61,780 bases of DNA from positions 1-61,780 of the forward strand of contig JAERTJ010000143.1 in the NCBI GenBank assembly GCA_016844945.1. The letters run 5' to 3'. The translations under genes and the position numbers were made by a program. The DNA is from Fidelibacterota bacterium. Its GTDB lineage: Bacteria > Fidelibacterota > UBA8477 > JABMPR01. Shown here piece by piece: positions 1 to 9,387 of this stretch (its first letter is position 1; every line of letters begins with the position of its first letter). The notes beneath the pieces are model-generated. The model did not search any database, was not told where the DNA came from, and was given only the letters and a program-made list of their open reading frames with translations.

Positions 1-102
1 GACGTATTTTTACCCCTCAGGCTTCTCAGAAGCTTGTTCCAGCATTTTCATACACATACTCACCAAAAACTGTTTTTGCCGTCTAAAACCACCCTAAAGC
101 AA

Positions 103-167
103 GAAACCCACCGAAAGGGCGGGTTTCTCAACGATCTGAGGGCTCGGTAAAGAGCCCTTTTTTTATT
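103..167. terminator. Tandem bidirectional terminator hairpins
   Basis: Two adjacent hairpins. The first has GAAACCC (103-109) pairing with GGGTTTC (121-127); read on the minus strand it is followed by a T-rich tract and fits the end of acs. The second has AGGGCTC (139-145) pairing with GAGCCCT (152-158) and runs into a T tract on the plus strand, so it would end a plus-strand gene lying left of the window. No gene is visible in bases 1-102. Confidence 0.75.
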
Positions 168-182
168 TCTAGGGATTATTTT

Positions 183-2123
183 CTATTTGCGTTCTGCAAC
201 TAGACTATCCACTACTGATGGATCAGCAAGTGTTGAGGTATCACCCAGACTGTCTAACTCATTCTCTGCAATCTTACGTAGAATTCTACGCATGATCTTG
301 CCTGAACGAGTCTTAGGCAGAGCAGGTGTAAACTGGACTTTATCCGGTTTAGCATGGGGACCGATTTCCTTCTTGACTGAAGCAGCAATGCTGGCCAGAA
401 TTTCATCGGAACCTTCAATACCTGCCATAAGGGTAACATAGGCATAAATTCCCTGACCTTTAATGTCATGTGGGAACCCAACCACGGCTGCTTCTGCAAC
501 ACCATCGGCTTTACCAATTGCGCCTTCAACTTCGGCGGTTCCAATTCTGTGTCCGGAAACATTTAGAACATCATCAACGCGACCTGTGATCCAATAATCA
601 CCGTCTGCATCTCGACGTGCACCATCACCACTGAAATAGTAACCTGGATACATTGAGAAATAGGCGAGTTTGAAACGATCATGATCACCGTACAGGGTTC
701 TCATCATACCGGGCCAGGCTGCCTTCATTGCCAGCAGACCAGATTTGTCGTTTCCTTCGATCTCTTTTCCGTCTTCTGTAAGAAGTACAGGTTGTACGCC
801 AAAGAATGGGATGGTTGCACTACCTGGTTTTAAGGGTGTGATACCTGGGAGAGGTGTTATTAATATTCCACCTGTTTCTGTTTGCCACCATGTATCAACG
901 ATGGGGCATTTTCCCTTACCTACAATGTTGTAGTACCAGTTCCATTCAGGGGATTTGATAGTTTCACCCACTGTACCCAACACACGGAGTGTTGAGAGAT
1001 CTCGCGTTTCAACCCATTCATTCCCTTCACGCATGAGAGCACGAAGCGCTGTAGGTGCTGTGTAGAATAGATTGACTTTATGTTTATCCACAACATCCCA
1101 GAAACGACCAAAATCGGGATAGTTCGGTACACCTTCGAACATCATGGTAATGGCACGGTTGGCCAGTGGACCATAAACGATATAGGAGTGACCTGTTACC
1201 CAACCGATATCAGCAGTACACCAGTAAACATCATCTTCATGATAATCAAAAATGAGTTCATGAGTCATGGATGCATATACCAGGTATCCACCTGTGGTGT
1301 GAAGGACACCCTTTGGTTTGCCAGTTGAACCAGAAGTGTATAGAATGAATAATGGATCTTCAGCATCCATCTCTTCAGGAGCACAAACCGCATCAGCTTT
1401 AGCCATGCCTTCATGCCACCAGATGTCGCGAGGGGCTTCCATGTTGACTTCAGCGCCTGTACGTTTTACGACAACACATGTTTTAATGGAGGGTGTTTCT
1501 GCCAGTGCTTTATCAGCATTGGATTTCATGGGGATGTCAAGTTTGGTACCACGGACACCTGTATCCTGTGTGATGAGAACTTTACATTCGGAATCATTGA
1601 TACGATCACGCAATGATTCTGGACTAAATGCACCAAATACGATTGAGTGGATGGCACCAATTCGTGAACAAGCCAGCATGGCAACTGACAGTTCAGGGAT
1701 CATCTGCATGTAGATACATACACGATCACCTTTTTCAACACCATTCGCTTTTAATACATTTGCGAATTGTTGAACGTCTGCGAGAAGTTCGTTGTATGTA
1801 AAAGTTTTGTCTTCATCTGGGTTGTTACCTTCCCAGATCAATGCGGTGCGCTCACCATGTCCATCTTCTACGTGACGATCCAGACAGTTGTAACTCACAT
1901 TGAGTTTACCACCTTCAAACCACTTGATGTCAGCTTCGGCGAGATCATAGTTGGCAACGGTGTCCCACTTTTTAAACCATGTCAATCTTTCAGCTTGCTC
2001 AGCCCAGAACCCATCCTGATCATTGATGGAACGATCATACATTTCCTGATACTGTTCCATAGATTTGATGTGTGCATTGGCTGTGAATTCAGCAGCTGGG
2101 CTAAATTTTTTTACCTCAGTCAT
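183..2123 (-). CDS. acs: Acetyl-CoA synthetase (acetate-CoA ligase, AMP-forming)
   Basis: Converts acetate, ATP and CoA to acetyl-CoA through an acetyl-adenylate in the cytoplasm. At 646 residues it has the normal family length. An ACS N-terminal domain is followed by the adenylate-forming core with the P-loop [11 protein letters not shown] near residue 265 and the WWQTETGG motif near 415. The C-terminal lid ends with [13 protein letters not shown], which holds the lysine that protein acetylation usually controls. A GGAG ribosome site lies a few bases before the ATG. It stands alone, ending at the hairpins at 103-167. It could feed acetate into the acyl-CoA metabolism suggested by etfBA and the acyl-CoA dehydrogenases elsewhere in the window. 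Confidence 0.97.
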   Translation of the reverse strand: MTEVKKFSPAAEFTANAHIKSMEQYQEMYDRSINDQDGFWAEQAERLTWFKKWDTVANYDLAEADIKWFEGGKLNVSYNCLDRHVEDGHGERTALIWEGNNPDEDKTFTYNELLADVQQFANVLKANGVEKGDRVCIYMQMIPELSVAMLACSRIGAIHSIVFGAFSPESLRDRINDSECKVLITQDTGVRGTKLDIPMKSNADKALAETPSIKTCVVVKRTGAEVNMEAPRDIWWHEGMAKADAVCAPEEMDAEDPLFILYTSGSTGKPKGVLHTTGGYLVYASMTHELIFDYHEDDVYWCTADIGWVTGHSYIVYGPLANRAITMMFEGVPNYPDFGRFWDVVDKHKVNLFYTAPTALRALMREGNEWVETRDLSTLRVLGTVGETIKSPEWNWYYNIVGKGKCPIVDTWWQTETGGILITPLPGITPLKPGSATIPFFGVQPVLLTEDGKEIEGNDKSGLLAMKAAWPGMMRTLYGDHDRFKLAYFSMYPGYYFSGDGARRDADGDYWITGRVDDVLNVSGHRIGTAEVEGAIGKADGVAEAAVVGFPHDIKGQGIYAYVTLMAGIEGSDEILASIAASVKKEIGPHAKPDKVQFTPALPKTRSGKIMRRILRKIAENELDSLGDTSTLADPSVVDSLVAERK

Positions 2124-2265
2124 TTTGGCTCCTTTTATAATATTTATCCAAGATAGTTTAAGACGATTAATGCGTGTGCAAACAATGCGCCAAAACTTTC
2201 AATACCAAATTATGATGGCATTAATAATTACAACTACGCAAGTATATCTCTATTTATTGGTTGGA

Positions 2266-4074
2266 CTAACCGAGAAATGACTTTACCTGGCTTAAGACTT
2301 CCTCTGTATCGGTACTCTGGACATCAATCAGAAAGAATTGAAACGCCCACTTTTTAACTACCTCGTCAATGAGGGAGGGACGAACTGTCCAAATCATAGG
2401 TTGGTTCCTGGCAATCAAGTCACCCATACATGCACTCCACCCTGTATCTCTTAGTTCGAGGGGACCGATTTCATCTATGATAACTACATGGTTTTCTGAT
2501 GATTCAGGGATAGCGTTTATGATTTGACACCCGAAATCGATACCAGTCTGACGGAAGTTAAATGGTCCTGCTCGAACCTCTGATTCTGGTCCATCTCTCT
2601 CACACAGCAGCTCTGATTTATCATGCTTGAAATCCACTATATGATAGTGATCTCTCTCACCGTTTACCCAGGTTCCTTCGGAATAGAAACCACTGAACTC
2701 GAATCCATGATTGGATTGGCTCGATAGGATTGATTTGACCAATTGTGTTTTACCCGATCCTTGATCGCCAGTCAGAATGACAACCTTTGAGGAAGAGTCT
2801 AAATGCTCACGCCGTAGAATTTCCAGAGCTCCAAGTAACTCATTCAAAATTCTGAAGGGATGTCGCCAGATCCGCTGTTTTTCAGCAACCAGCTTCATCA
2901 GGCGTGGCAAGACCTCAAAAGCCACCGACAGGGATTGAAACAACAATCCCAATCCTCTTTGTGCAAACCAGTTGATGATAATTGGATTTCTTATTTCGAT
3001 ACTAAGGGCAGAGAGTCCGAAAATCACCAGCAATGCTCTGATTGCCATGGTAACACCTGTTTCCAAACCAGAGAGTAATGCAGCCTGGGAACTCCAGCCA
3101 CCCAACAGGATGCCTGAAAGTCCCATGACAATAAATAGCTGAACCCAGAGTCTGGGATTTTTCAAGCGTTTCATGGATCTTGAATATCTGAGAATATTAA
3201 AGACCACATACAGGGCTACGAAAGCTGCTCCAAGCAGCAATGACAGGTCATTTAATCCGGTTAGACCAGCTAACAATAGCACAAAATTGACAAGGAGCAG
3301 CAAGAGAGAATAGCTCTGTGTTTCTGAAGCTGAAAGTTGATCCTCCTGCTTTTGGCGTAGTTCCACAGAGGCGGGTGAAAACGATAGAAGACGCTGTGAT
3401 CCTGTCACCCGATATGCCAGCGCGGCTACCAGGGCTCCAAAACTTAAATCTACAATAAAAATAGCCTTCACCAGGTCAAAGGGGACGGCACCTTCAAATC
3501 CAAAACTTTTGGAAGCCATGAAATACAACTGCTCATACAAGGCGACGAAATCGGGTCCATAGGTGAGTAGCAGCACAAAGATTTTTTGGAACAAACTCCA
3601 GGAGACTGCAAATGCCCCCCCAATAACAAAACCCAGCCATTTCCCTCGAAACATGCGAACAAACACTTCGAGAATCAAACCTTCCATGAATATGCCAACC
3701 ATGGGACCAAAAATGATGGCTGAAGGAGATATGGATTTCATGGCAGCCGTTACCAGGGCGGTTCTCCAGAAGAGCCCTTTCCCTGGCCAGATTTTATGAC
3801 CATTAATCATGAGGATTAGCCCCAATGAAGCAAGAAAAGTCCCGGAGAGGGGAATATGAAGGTTGTGGAGGAAGCTACCCAGAATGATCTCGACGGAAGC
3901 CCACAGACTTCCCAGCATGGCTGCTTTCAACCAGATCTCTGGCAGTACACCATGTTTTTCAGATTGTCTTTTAACGAACCCGCTGGATGTCACAAACACA
4001 CCACTGGGGAGGAGCAAATTAGTGATCGCATGATTTCTCTTTCCAAATACGGGAGCAGATTTCCTCATTTCCAA
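2266..4074 (-). CDS. Polytopic membrane protein fused to a THEP1-type NTPase; ECF-transporter-like architecture
   Basis: 602 residues in three parts. Residues about 48-225 hold several hydrophobic helices that resemble a transporter S-component. Residues about 255-400 hold a second membrane block whose segment with ALLVIFGLSAL, AQRGLGLLFQSL and FEVLPRLM resembles the CbiQ/EcfT transmembrane subunit. Residues about 425-600 are a soluble NTPase of the THEP1/NTPCR type, with Walker A GDQGSGKT near 435 and Walker B VVIIDEIGPLEL near 528. The membrane assignments are by eye; the NTPase call is firm. The ORF opens with TTG at 4074; ATG at 4068 gives almost the same protein. No convincing ribosome site precedes either. 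The substrate is unknown. It is not a normal ECF transporter, since the NTPase lacks the ABC signature LSGGQ. Confidence 0.7.
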   Translation of the reverse strand: MEMRKSAPVFGKRNHAITNLLLPSGVFVTSSGFVKRQSEKHGVLPEIWLKAAMLGSLWASVEIILGSFLHNLHIPLSGTFLASLGLILMINGHKIWPGKGLFWRTALVTAAMKSISPSAIIFGPMVGIFMEGLILEVFVRMFRGKWLGFVIGGAFAVSWSLFQKIFVLLLTYGPDFVALYEQLYFMASKSFGFEGAVPFDLVKAIFIVDLSFGALVAALAYRVTGSQRLLSFSPASVELRQKQEDQLSASETQSYSLLLLLVNFVLLLAGLTGLNDLSLLLGAAFVALYVVFNILRYSRSMKRLKNPRLWVQLFIVMGLSGILLGGWSSQAALLSGLETGVTMAIRALLVIFGLSALSIEIRNPIIINWFAQRGLGLLFQSLSVAFEVLPRLMKLVAEKQRIWRHPFRILNELLGALEILRREHLDSSSKVVILTGDQGSGKTQLVKSILSSQSNHGFEFSGFYSEGTWVNGERDHYHIVDFKHDKSELLCERDGPESEVRAGPFNFRQTGIDFGCQIINAIPESSENHVVIIDEIGPLELRDTGWSACMGDLIARNQPMIWTVRPSLIDEVVKKWAFQFFLIDVQSTDTEEVLSQVKSFLG

Positions 4075-4407
4075 GAAAACCGTGTCGGCATCAGATCATA
4101 TTCCAAATGAACGTAGATCTTTCAGCTGAGAGAATTAAGGGTCCTGTTCAATTTTCCATTGATCTTCAGGTTTGAAAACCAATTATCAGAAGTAATATGA
4201 TCAAGAACCACTATAGCCAATAAACCGTAGTGAATCTAAACCCCGACCTAAGCGAACAAAAGATTCAATTCTTTCACTCAATGATTCTATGGCCAAAGAT
4301 TAGCACTTCCATAGGTGGGGTGTTTATCAATTAATAGCAATATGAAGGATTTTGGCAGAATTTATGCACGCTAATTCTTTTTAAAAACTAAGAATAGGAG
4401 AATAATA
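4075..4407. other. Divergent intergenic region between NTPase fusion and rubrerythrin
   Basis: 333 bases without a credible gene. It must hold the promoters of both flanking genes. I could not identify a -35/-10 pair with confidence. A CTGAGAG string near 4130 was considered as a thiamine riboswitch core and rejected because the other conserved blocks are missing. Confidence 0.5.
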
Positions 4408-4986
4408 ATGGGCAAGAGTCTAAAAGGTACCCAAACAGAGAAAAACTTATTGGTCGCCTTCGCTGGTGAATCACAGGCAAGGAACCGATATACATACTTT
4501 GCAAGTGCAGCCAAAAAAGAAGGCCTGGTTCAAATATCTCAAATCTTTACTGAAACAGCCAACCATGAAAAGGAGCACGCCAAACGCTTTTTTAAATTTC
4601 TTGAGGGTGGTGACCTGGAGATTACTGAAACTTTTCCTGCTGGTGTCATTGGAACGACGCTGGAAAATCTGAAAGCTGCAGCAGCCGGTGAAGAACATGA
4701 ATGGACAGTCATGTATCCGGAATTTGCTAAAATCGCACGCGAAGAAGGTTTCCCGGCAGTGGCGATTGCATTTGAAACGATTTCAATTGCTGAAAAGCAA
4801 CATGGGAAGCGATATGCTGATCTTGCTAAAAACCTGGAAGAAGGCAAAGTCTTCAAACGTAATGGTAAAATTATCTGGCGCTGTATCAATTGTGGATATC
4901 TCCATGAAGGGGAAGATGCACCAAAGGCATGTCCAGCTTGCTTGCATCCACAAGACTATTTTGAATTATTGGGAGAAAACTGGTAA
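4408..4986 (+). CDS. Rubrerythrin
   Basis: A cytoplasmic non-haem diiron peroxidase that reduces hydrogen peroxide in anaerobes and microaerophiles. The 192 residues comprise an N-terminal four-helix ferritin-like domain (about 1-145, with ESQARNRY and NHEKEHAKRF carrying iron-ligand Glu/His residues) and a C-terminal rubredoxin-like domain with CINCGYLHEG and CPACLHPQ supplying two CxxC pairs for one iron. AGGAG lies about seven bases before the ATG. It is monocistronic, ending at the hairpin at 5019-5044. It implies an oxygen-sensitive or low-oxygen lifestyle. Confidence 0.95.
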   Translation: MGKSLKGTQTEKNLLVAFAGESQARNRYTYFASAAKKEGLVQISQIFTETANHEKEHAKRFFKFLEGGDLEITETFPAGVIGTTLENLKAAAAGEEHEWTVMYPEFAKIAREEGFPAVAIAFETISIAEKQHGKRYADLAKNLEEGKVFKRNGKIIWRCINCGYLHEGEDAPKACPACLHPQDYFELLGENW

Positions 4987-5018
4987 AACAGTCCCCGCTG
5001 CATGTTAGATAGACATAT

Positions 5019-5044
5019 GAGCCCTGCCAATGGCGGGGCTCTTT
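5019..5044 (+). terminator. Rho-independent terminator after rubrerythrin
   Basis: GAGCCC (5019-5024) pairs with GGGCTC (5036-5041), extended inward by GCC/GGC around an AAT loop and followed by a short TTTAATT tract. It also touches the stop codon of the convergent membrane gene. Confidence 0.75.
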
Positions 5045-5426
5045 AATTGCGGGTGGTTTTACCCAAAGGAGATCCACCGGTGAGATCATACCACCAGATT
5101 CCAACTCCCCAAAGCCCCAGTATGAGGAAAAGAGTGATGGACTGAAAGTACCACTGAGTGCTGCTTAATTCAGAAATAGGAAGCTGGGCAAACAATCTGT
5201 TGAGGAGAGGTACCCAACTCTCCTTAAAAATAAGTATTGATGACAACACCCAGGCACCAAGTATAAGGTTCAATACCAGTGATAGCTTATCGAGTACACG
5301 ATTGGTATTGATGCCCATAGTAGATGGGATCGCGTTAAGGTTCTGTACAAGATGGGATGGCATCGTTTCCTGAATTTCATCACCTAATTTCTTTATATAA
5401 TCATTATTGTCATTCGTTTGGTTCAT
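5043..5426 (-). CDS. Small two-helix membrane protein, putative anti-sigma factor
   Basis: 127 residues: a soluble N-terminus of about 45 residues, one hydrophobic helix (about 48-70, LNLILGAWVLSSILIF), a linker, a second helix (about 93-115) and a short charged tail. No cysteine/histidine anti-sigma zinc motif is present, so it is not a standard ZAS protein. Its start overlaps the stop of the preceding ECF sigma gene in ATGA, so the two are translationally coupled. Sigma plus downstream membrane protein is the standard layout for a sigma/anti-sigma pair. The role is inferred from this position; the sequence alone identifies only a membrane protein. Confidence 0.55.
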   Translation of the reverse strand: MNQTNDNNDYIKKLGDEIQETMPSHLVQNLNAIPSTMGINTNRVLDKLSLVLNLILGAWVLSSILIFKESWVPLLNRLFAQLPISELSSTQWYFQSITLFLILGLWGVGIWWYDLTGGSPLGKTTRN

Positions 5427-5986
5427 AAGTCATCCTCTGAAATCAAGTGTCGTAAATTTTCTTTTGCTCTACGCAGGTGGGATTTAACAGTATTGATTGG
5501 GATATCCATAATTTCGGCTACTTCCGAATACTGAAAATCCTTTAAGTAATATAATGTAATCGCATCAGCCTGTTGTTGTGAGAGTGAGGCGATTGCAGAT
5601 CGAATACTTTCTTTGCGTGTCACCCGATGATGTATGGTCTGCACATCACTATCTTCATCAATATATTCTGAGAAGTCATTCTCATTCAGATGGGTCTCAC
5701 GCTGTTGATGTCCCAGTTCCTTTTTCATCACGGTATGACACACATTTAAGGCAATTCGATAGATCCAGGTGCCAAGTTGTGCTTCTTGTCTGAAAGTTTT
5801 CAACCCCTTATAGACCCGAATAAAGGTTTCCTGACAGATATCCTCAGCCATCGTTGCCTGGTTGCACTTCATAAGCGCAAGGTTGTAAATACGATCTCCA
5901 TGATCATTTACAAGTTCTCTGAATAGGGCGTCTGAGGCTTTTTTATTCTTTTGAAACACGTTTGTCATATTAATCATTAGACTCAA
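5423..5986 (-). CDS. ECF-type RNA polymerase sigma factor
   Basis: A sigma-70 family protein of 187 residues, the usual ECF size. Region 2 (about 25-90) carries the core-binding segment AEDICQETFIRVYKGL and the -10-recognition stretch. Region 4 (about 130-182) holds the helix-turn-helix YSEVAEIMDIPINTVKSHLRRAKE. Regions 1.1 and 3 are absent. The first ATG at 5986 is used, though ATGs lie at codons 4 and 7, so the exact start is uncertain. It is cotranscribed with the membrane protein that overlaps its stop codon and sits 122 bases from a divergent DUF6249-like gene, a plausible target. The inducing signal is not apparent. Confidence 0.92.
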   Translation of the reverse strand: MSLMINMTNVFQKNKKASDALFRELVNDHGDRIYNLALMKCNQATMAEDICQETFIRVYKGLKTFRQEAQLGTWIYRIALNVCHTVMKKELGHQQRETHLNENDFSEYIDEDSDVQTIHHRVTRKESIRSAIASLSQQQADAITLYYLKDFQYSEVAEIMDIPINTVKSHLRRAKENLRHLISEDDL

Positions 5987-6108
5987 AGAAGGATAGAAAT
6001 GTTGCGGTTAATGTGGAAATAAAAAATTTTCAATCAACTGCAACAAAACCTGATGCCTGGTGGTCTAATACCACGATGAACCAAAAATAATTGAAAGGAT
6101 ACAATAGT

Positions 6109-6459
6109 ATGGATGGTGATATCTTAGTTCCAATAACACTCTTTCTCGTGACAGGTGCGGTGATTGTTTCGGTTTTGGTGTTAAAGTATTTCAGACGCAA
6201 AGTTGAAAGTCAGGAAATCCTGGCGGCCATTGAGAAGGGCGTAGAAGTAAAATTTCCAGAGCAGACAAGAAGTCGCCTACTACCAGGCCTTATGTGGCTC
6301 CTCATTGGTATCGTTGTTTCACTCGCAATGGCGCTGGCTATACCTGATGAAGCCCCAGCAGGAATGTGGGTTTGGGGTTTAATTCCTGTTGCTGTAGGCG
6401 CTGCCTACCTGATCGTACATCGTGTGGAGAGTCTTCAGGAAGAGGATGAGCAAGTCTGA
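6109..6459 (+). CDS. DUF6249-like small membrane protein
   Basis: 116 residues from the ATG at 6109, chosen because GAAAGGA lies about ten bases upstream; the longer frame from TTG at 6091 would start on top of that ribosome site. An N-terminal helix (about 6-24) is followed by a charged segment containing ILAAIEKGVEVKFPE and two more hydrophobic helices (about 62-80 and 85-103). This resembles DUF6249 proteins, often found beside ECF sigma/anti-sigma genes in FCB bacteria. The molecular function is unknown. It is divergent from the sigma gene and followed by its own terminator. Confidence 0.65.
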   Translation: MDGDILVPITLFLVTGAVIVSVLVLKYFRRKVESQEILAAIEKGVEVKFPEQTRSRLLPGLMWLLIGIVVSLAMALAIPDEAPAGMWVWGLIPVAVGAAYLIVHRVESLQEEDEQV

Positions 6460-6497
6460 TCATTTTCGAATCATTCCGTTTTCATAAATGATCTGAG

Positions 6498-6527
6498 AAG
6501 GGTGGGGTTTCCTCACCCTTTTTTGTT
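6498..6527 (+). terminator. Rho-independent terminator
   Basis: AAGGGTG (6498-6504) pairs with CACCCTT (6514-6520), with inner GG/CC pairs and a TTT loop, then a T tract. It closes the DUF6249-like gene. Confidence 0.8.
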
Positions 6528-6779
6528 TCCCAGCAACCTGTGACATATCTGAAGAAATCATCGGTTCATCAGGTGAAAACCTCACAATTTCGAATCAAAG
6601 TCTTATTCTGAGTCCCTCGATTTACATTACTCGCCATAAAGGAGTGATGAACAAATCATGCAATCAACAACTGAGATGGTATGGAAGGCAAAATTAAAGT
6701 ATTTAACCGACGGTCGGGTGGATATCGCGGGCGATGAATTAGAACCTTTCCATGCGCACTGTAGTGACTCAGACATGCT

Positions 6780-6805
6780 AAATTGATATAGTCACATATC
6801 AATTT
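6780..6805. repeat. Perfect inverted repeat, 10-bp arms
   Basis: AAATTGATAT (6780-6789) and ATATCAATTT (6796-6805) are separated by six bases. This could be an operator or a weak hairpin. It lies about 215 bases before the TonB receptor start. Confidence 0.6.
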
Positions 6806-6967
6806 TAGTAAGTATTTATGGGTGAAACATTTAATGGAAATACTAGTTGTTATCATAAGGTTAATATTATCTGTAGGATAACAGAATAGACTCAATCGTG
6901 GCACACCCATTGACAATTGAAGGTGCTGTATTTGAAAATTGTATGCATGACACGCACAATTCAAATG

Positions 6968-6991
6968 ACTCGGATGTATACGTATCCGAGT
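6968..6991. promoter_or_regulatory. Inverted repeat in the 5' leader of TonB receptor 1
   Basis: ACTCGGAT (6968-6975) and ATCCGAGT (6984-6991) flank the eight-base spacer GTATACGT. It ends 28 bases before the ATG. In RNA it would be a hairpin just ahead of the ribosome site; in DNA it could be a regulator site. Confidence 0.5.
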
Positions 6992-7019
6992 GAGTTGATA
7001 AAAAGGGAACGAAGAAGTA

Positions 7020-9380
7020 ATGAATACTAATTTGAAAGTAGTGATTAAAGTACTTTTGATCACTCTATTTATAAATCAAGGATTTAGCCAGTCAAAAACA
7101 GGTAGAATTAATGGTTACCTGAGAGATGCAGAAACTGGTGAACCTCTCCTGCATGCAAATGTAAGCCTCAAGCAAACAGGCATTGGGGCTGCCTCAAACA
7201 ATTCTGGATACTACATCATCACGGGCATACCACCGGGTAATTATATTTTACAAATCATGATGATGGGATACGATAGAACTGAGCGGGAAATCGCTGTTGT
7301 TGGTGGGCTTGAAGAACGTCACGATTTTGAAATTGCACCCAGTTCTATTGAAGGCGAGGAGGTCGTTGTAACTGGCGATCGCCAACGTTTTGAAAAGCAG
7401 ATTGAAGTTAGTGCAGTAAGTTTGAGTATGCGAGATGTCAAGACCATGCCTGCTTTTGTGGAAGCAGATATCTTCAGGACTTTGCAACTCCTGCCAGGCG
7501 TTCAATCATCGAGCGATTTTTCATCAGCCCTGGTCGTAAGAGGTGGCAGTCCAGATGAAAACCTCATTATGTTAGATGGTATTGAAATCTACAACCCATT
7601 TCATCTTGGTGGTGTGTTCTCAACCTTTAATGCCGATGCTATTGCAGATGCTGAATTTCTAGCTGGTGGATTCCCCGCTCGTTATGGTAATCGAATCTCA
7701 TCTGTCCTGAGTATCACTGGACGGGAAGGAGATTCCAAGCATCACAAATTTTTTGAAGACAAAGCCCTCGGGGAATACTTTGATGTGAGTCAGGTACGCG
7801 GTGAGGTAAATCTGCTTAGCTCGAAACTCCTGGCAGAAGGACCTCTCTATAAGGGTTCATGGATGCTGTCTGGTAGACGAACCTACTTTGATCAAGTTGC
7901 CAAATTGTATTATTGGGCAAAGGATGAACCCATGGACTGGAAATATTATTTCTATGATGTTCAGGGGAAAATTGTTCAGAATATAAATGCGACCAACCGA
8001 TTGGCATTTTCACATTATGCAGGTAAGGATCGTATCTCATTTGACCTTGAACAATCTGAAAATGAGGTGTTTTTTGGCTGGGATTGGGGAAACACAACCA
8101 ATAGTGCAGAGTGGCGTTGGGTCCCAAATTCAAAGTTTGTTTCCACCCTTTCAATGGCTAATACCGTCTATAAGTTTGATGTAGATTTGGGATATGAAGT
8201 GAAAGACTCAACGGGAGCGAGTGCCGGTACGAACTTTATTGTCTACAACGAAATCGATGATTGGACGATTAAGGAGAACCTGGATTATTACATCTCCTCA
8301 GAACACACTGTAACCCTGGGTTTGGAAGCAAAAAACCTGGGGATACAATTTCGCATCGGGAGTGGGGAAATAAATTTTATCGATGACAACGAAAAGAATA
8401 TGATCTATTCAGGAATTTTGCAGGAAAAGTGGCAACCAAACCCAGTGATTATGCTCCAGGCAGGTATGCGGTTGACCAAGTATTCTGCCCATGATGATCT
8501 TTATTACGAACCCCGATTGGGATTCAAATACTTACTCTCCACAAATTTGGCTCTTAAGGGAGCTTGGGGTATCTACAACCAATTTCTCTTCACTGCGCAA
8601 GATGAGGATGCCATTCTCAGTATCGTGGATTTCTGGAATCCCGTACCAGAAAATTATGACGCCAAATCAGTACAGCATTTCATTCTTGGTCTTGAACAGT
8701 GGCTAGGAGATGGTTGGTATACAAGTGCCGAAGCTTATTACAAGCCGTATAAGAACACCATGGTCATTAACCCGAACCAGAACTATGAAAATCCAGATGA
8801 TGACTATACTGAGGGCACAGCAGAGGTACTGGGAGCTGAAATTCTACTAAAGAAGAATACTGGAAAATTGACAGGGTGGTTGGGCTTTTCATACATGGAA
8901 AGTAATCAGGAATTTGATTTCAATGGTGATGGCAAGATCATTGAAAGTGATGGTGAAATCTACAGCTCCAAATATGACCAACCCTATTCTGTGAATCTGG
9001 TAATGAATTATTCACCTTCCAAGAAGAACTCTTTCGGGCTCACACTAACCAGCAGCAGTTCAAATTTATATACTCCCACAGTGGGTTACACCTATACACA
9101 GCATGGTTCTGGATATGATATCACCAATCCGTATACTGATCTCACTCAAATTAAGGGAACTCGAAATTCTGCGAGATATCCCAATTATTTCAGAGTTGAT
9201 CTAAGCTATGCTCGTGAAATTCAACCATTTGGGATAGATGGGCTTTTCAAGGTCCAGGTTATCAATGTTACGAATCACTTCAATACCTTCTTCTATAACT
9301 GGGATCTTTCTGCAGGAACAGTTGAAGGAATCGGGATGTTTCCCTTTCTACCAACTTTTGGCGTAGAATTTAAATTATAG
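7020..9380 (+). CDS. TonB-dependent outer-membrane receptor with carboxypeptidase-regulatory-like domain
   Basis: 786 residues. A signal peptide (about 1-24, cleaved after GFS) is followed by a beta-sandwich regulatory-like domain (about 28-115, GYLRDAETGEPLLHANV), the plug (about 120-235, with VVRGGSPDENLIMLDGIEI) and a beta-barrel ending in a terminal aromatic-rich strand. It imports an unidentified ligand across the outer membrane using TonB energy. An extracellular loop near 640 has a calcium-binding-like DFNGDGKIIESDGE. The lipoprotein gene seven bases downstream is its likely surface partner. The leader contains two inverted repeats. No substrate can be assigned. Confidence 0.9.
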   Translation: MNTNLKVVIKVLLITLFINQGFSQSKTGRINGYLRDAETGEPLLHANVSLKQTGIGAASNNSGYYIITGIPPGNYILQIMMMGYDRTEREIAVVGGLEERHDFEIAPSSIEGEEVVVTGDRQRFEKQIEVSAVSLSMRDVKTMPAFVEADIFRTLQLLPGVQSSSDFSSALVVRGGSPDENLIMLDGIEIYNPFHLGGVFSTFNADAIADAEFLAGGFPARYGNRISSVLSITGREGDSKHHKFFEDKALGEYFDVSQVRGEVNLLSSKLLAEGPLYKGSWMLSGRRTYFDQVAKLYYWAKDEPMDWKYYFYDVQGKIVQNINATNRLAFSHYAGKDRISFDLEQSENEVFFGWDWGNTTNSAEWRWVPNSKFVSTLSMANTVYKFDVDLGYEVKDSTGASAGTNFIVYNEIDDWTIKENLDYYISSEHTVTLGLEAKNLGIQFRIGSGEINFIDDNEKNMIYSGILQEKWQPNPVIMLQAGMRLTKYSAHDDLYYEPRLGFKYLLSTNLALKGAWGIYNQFLFTAQDEDAILSIVDFWNPVPENYDAKSVQHFILGLEQWLGDGWYTSAEAYYKPYKNTMVINPNQNYENPDDDYTEGTAEVLGAEILLKKNTGKLTGWLGFSYMESNQEFDFNGDGKIIESDGEIYSSKYDQPYSVNLVMNYSPSKKNSFGLTLTSSSSNLYTPTVGYTYTQHGSGYDITNPYTDLTQIKGTRNSARYPNYFRVDLSYAREIQPFGIDGLFKVQVINVTNHFNTFFYNWDLSAGTVEGIGMFPFLPTFGVEFKL

Positions 9381-9387
9381 GTGCAGC

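Larger units (their letters stand above)
6460..7019. other. Long leader region upstream of TonB receptor 1
   Basis: 560 bases with no credible gene. After the terminator it holds two perfect inverted repeats (6780-6805 and 6968-6991) that are annotated separately. The 135-residue minus-strand frame across it looks non-coding. Expression of the receptor is probably controlled here. Confidence 0.5.

Noticed and set aside
4120..4160. Possible thiamine riboswitch from a CTGAGAG string
   Set aside because: The following ACCCTTTGAACCTGATC-type block and the other conserved arm are missing on both strands.
6656..7063. 135-residue minus-strand frame before TonB receptor 1
   Set aside because: Low-complexity, Cys/His/Ser-rich translation with no domain, overlaps the receptor start and has no convincing ribosome site.
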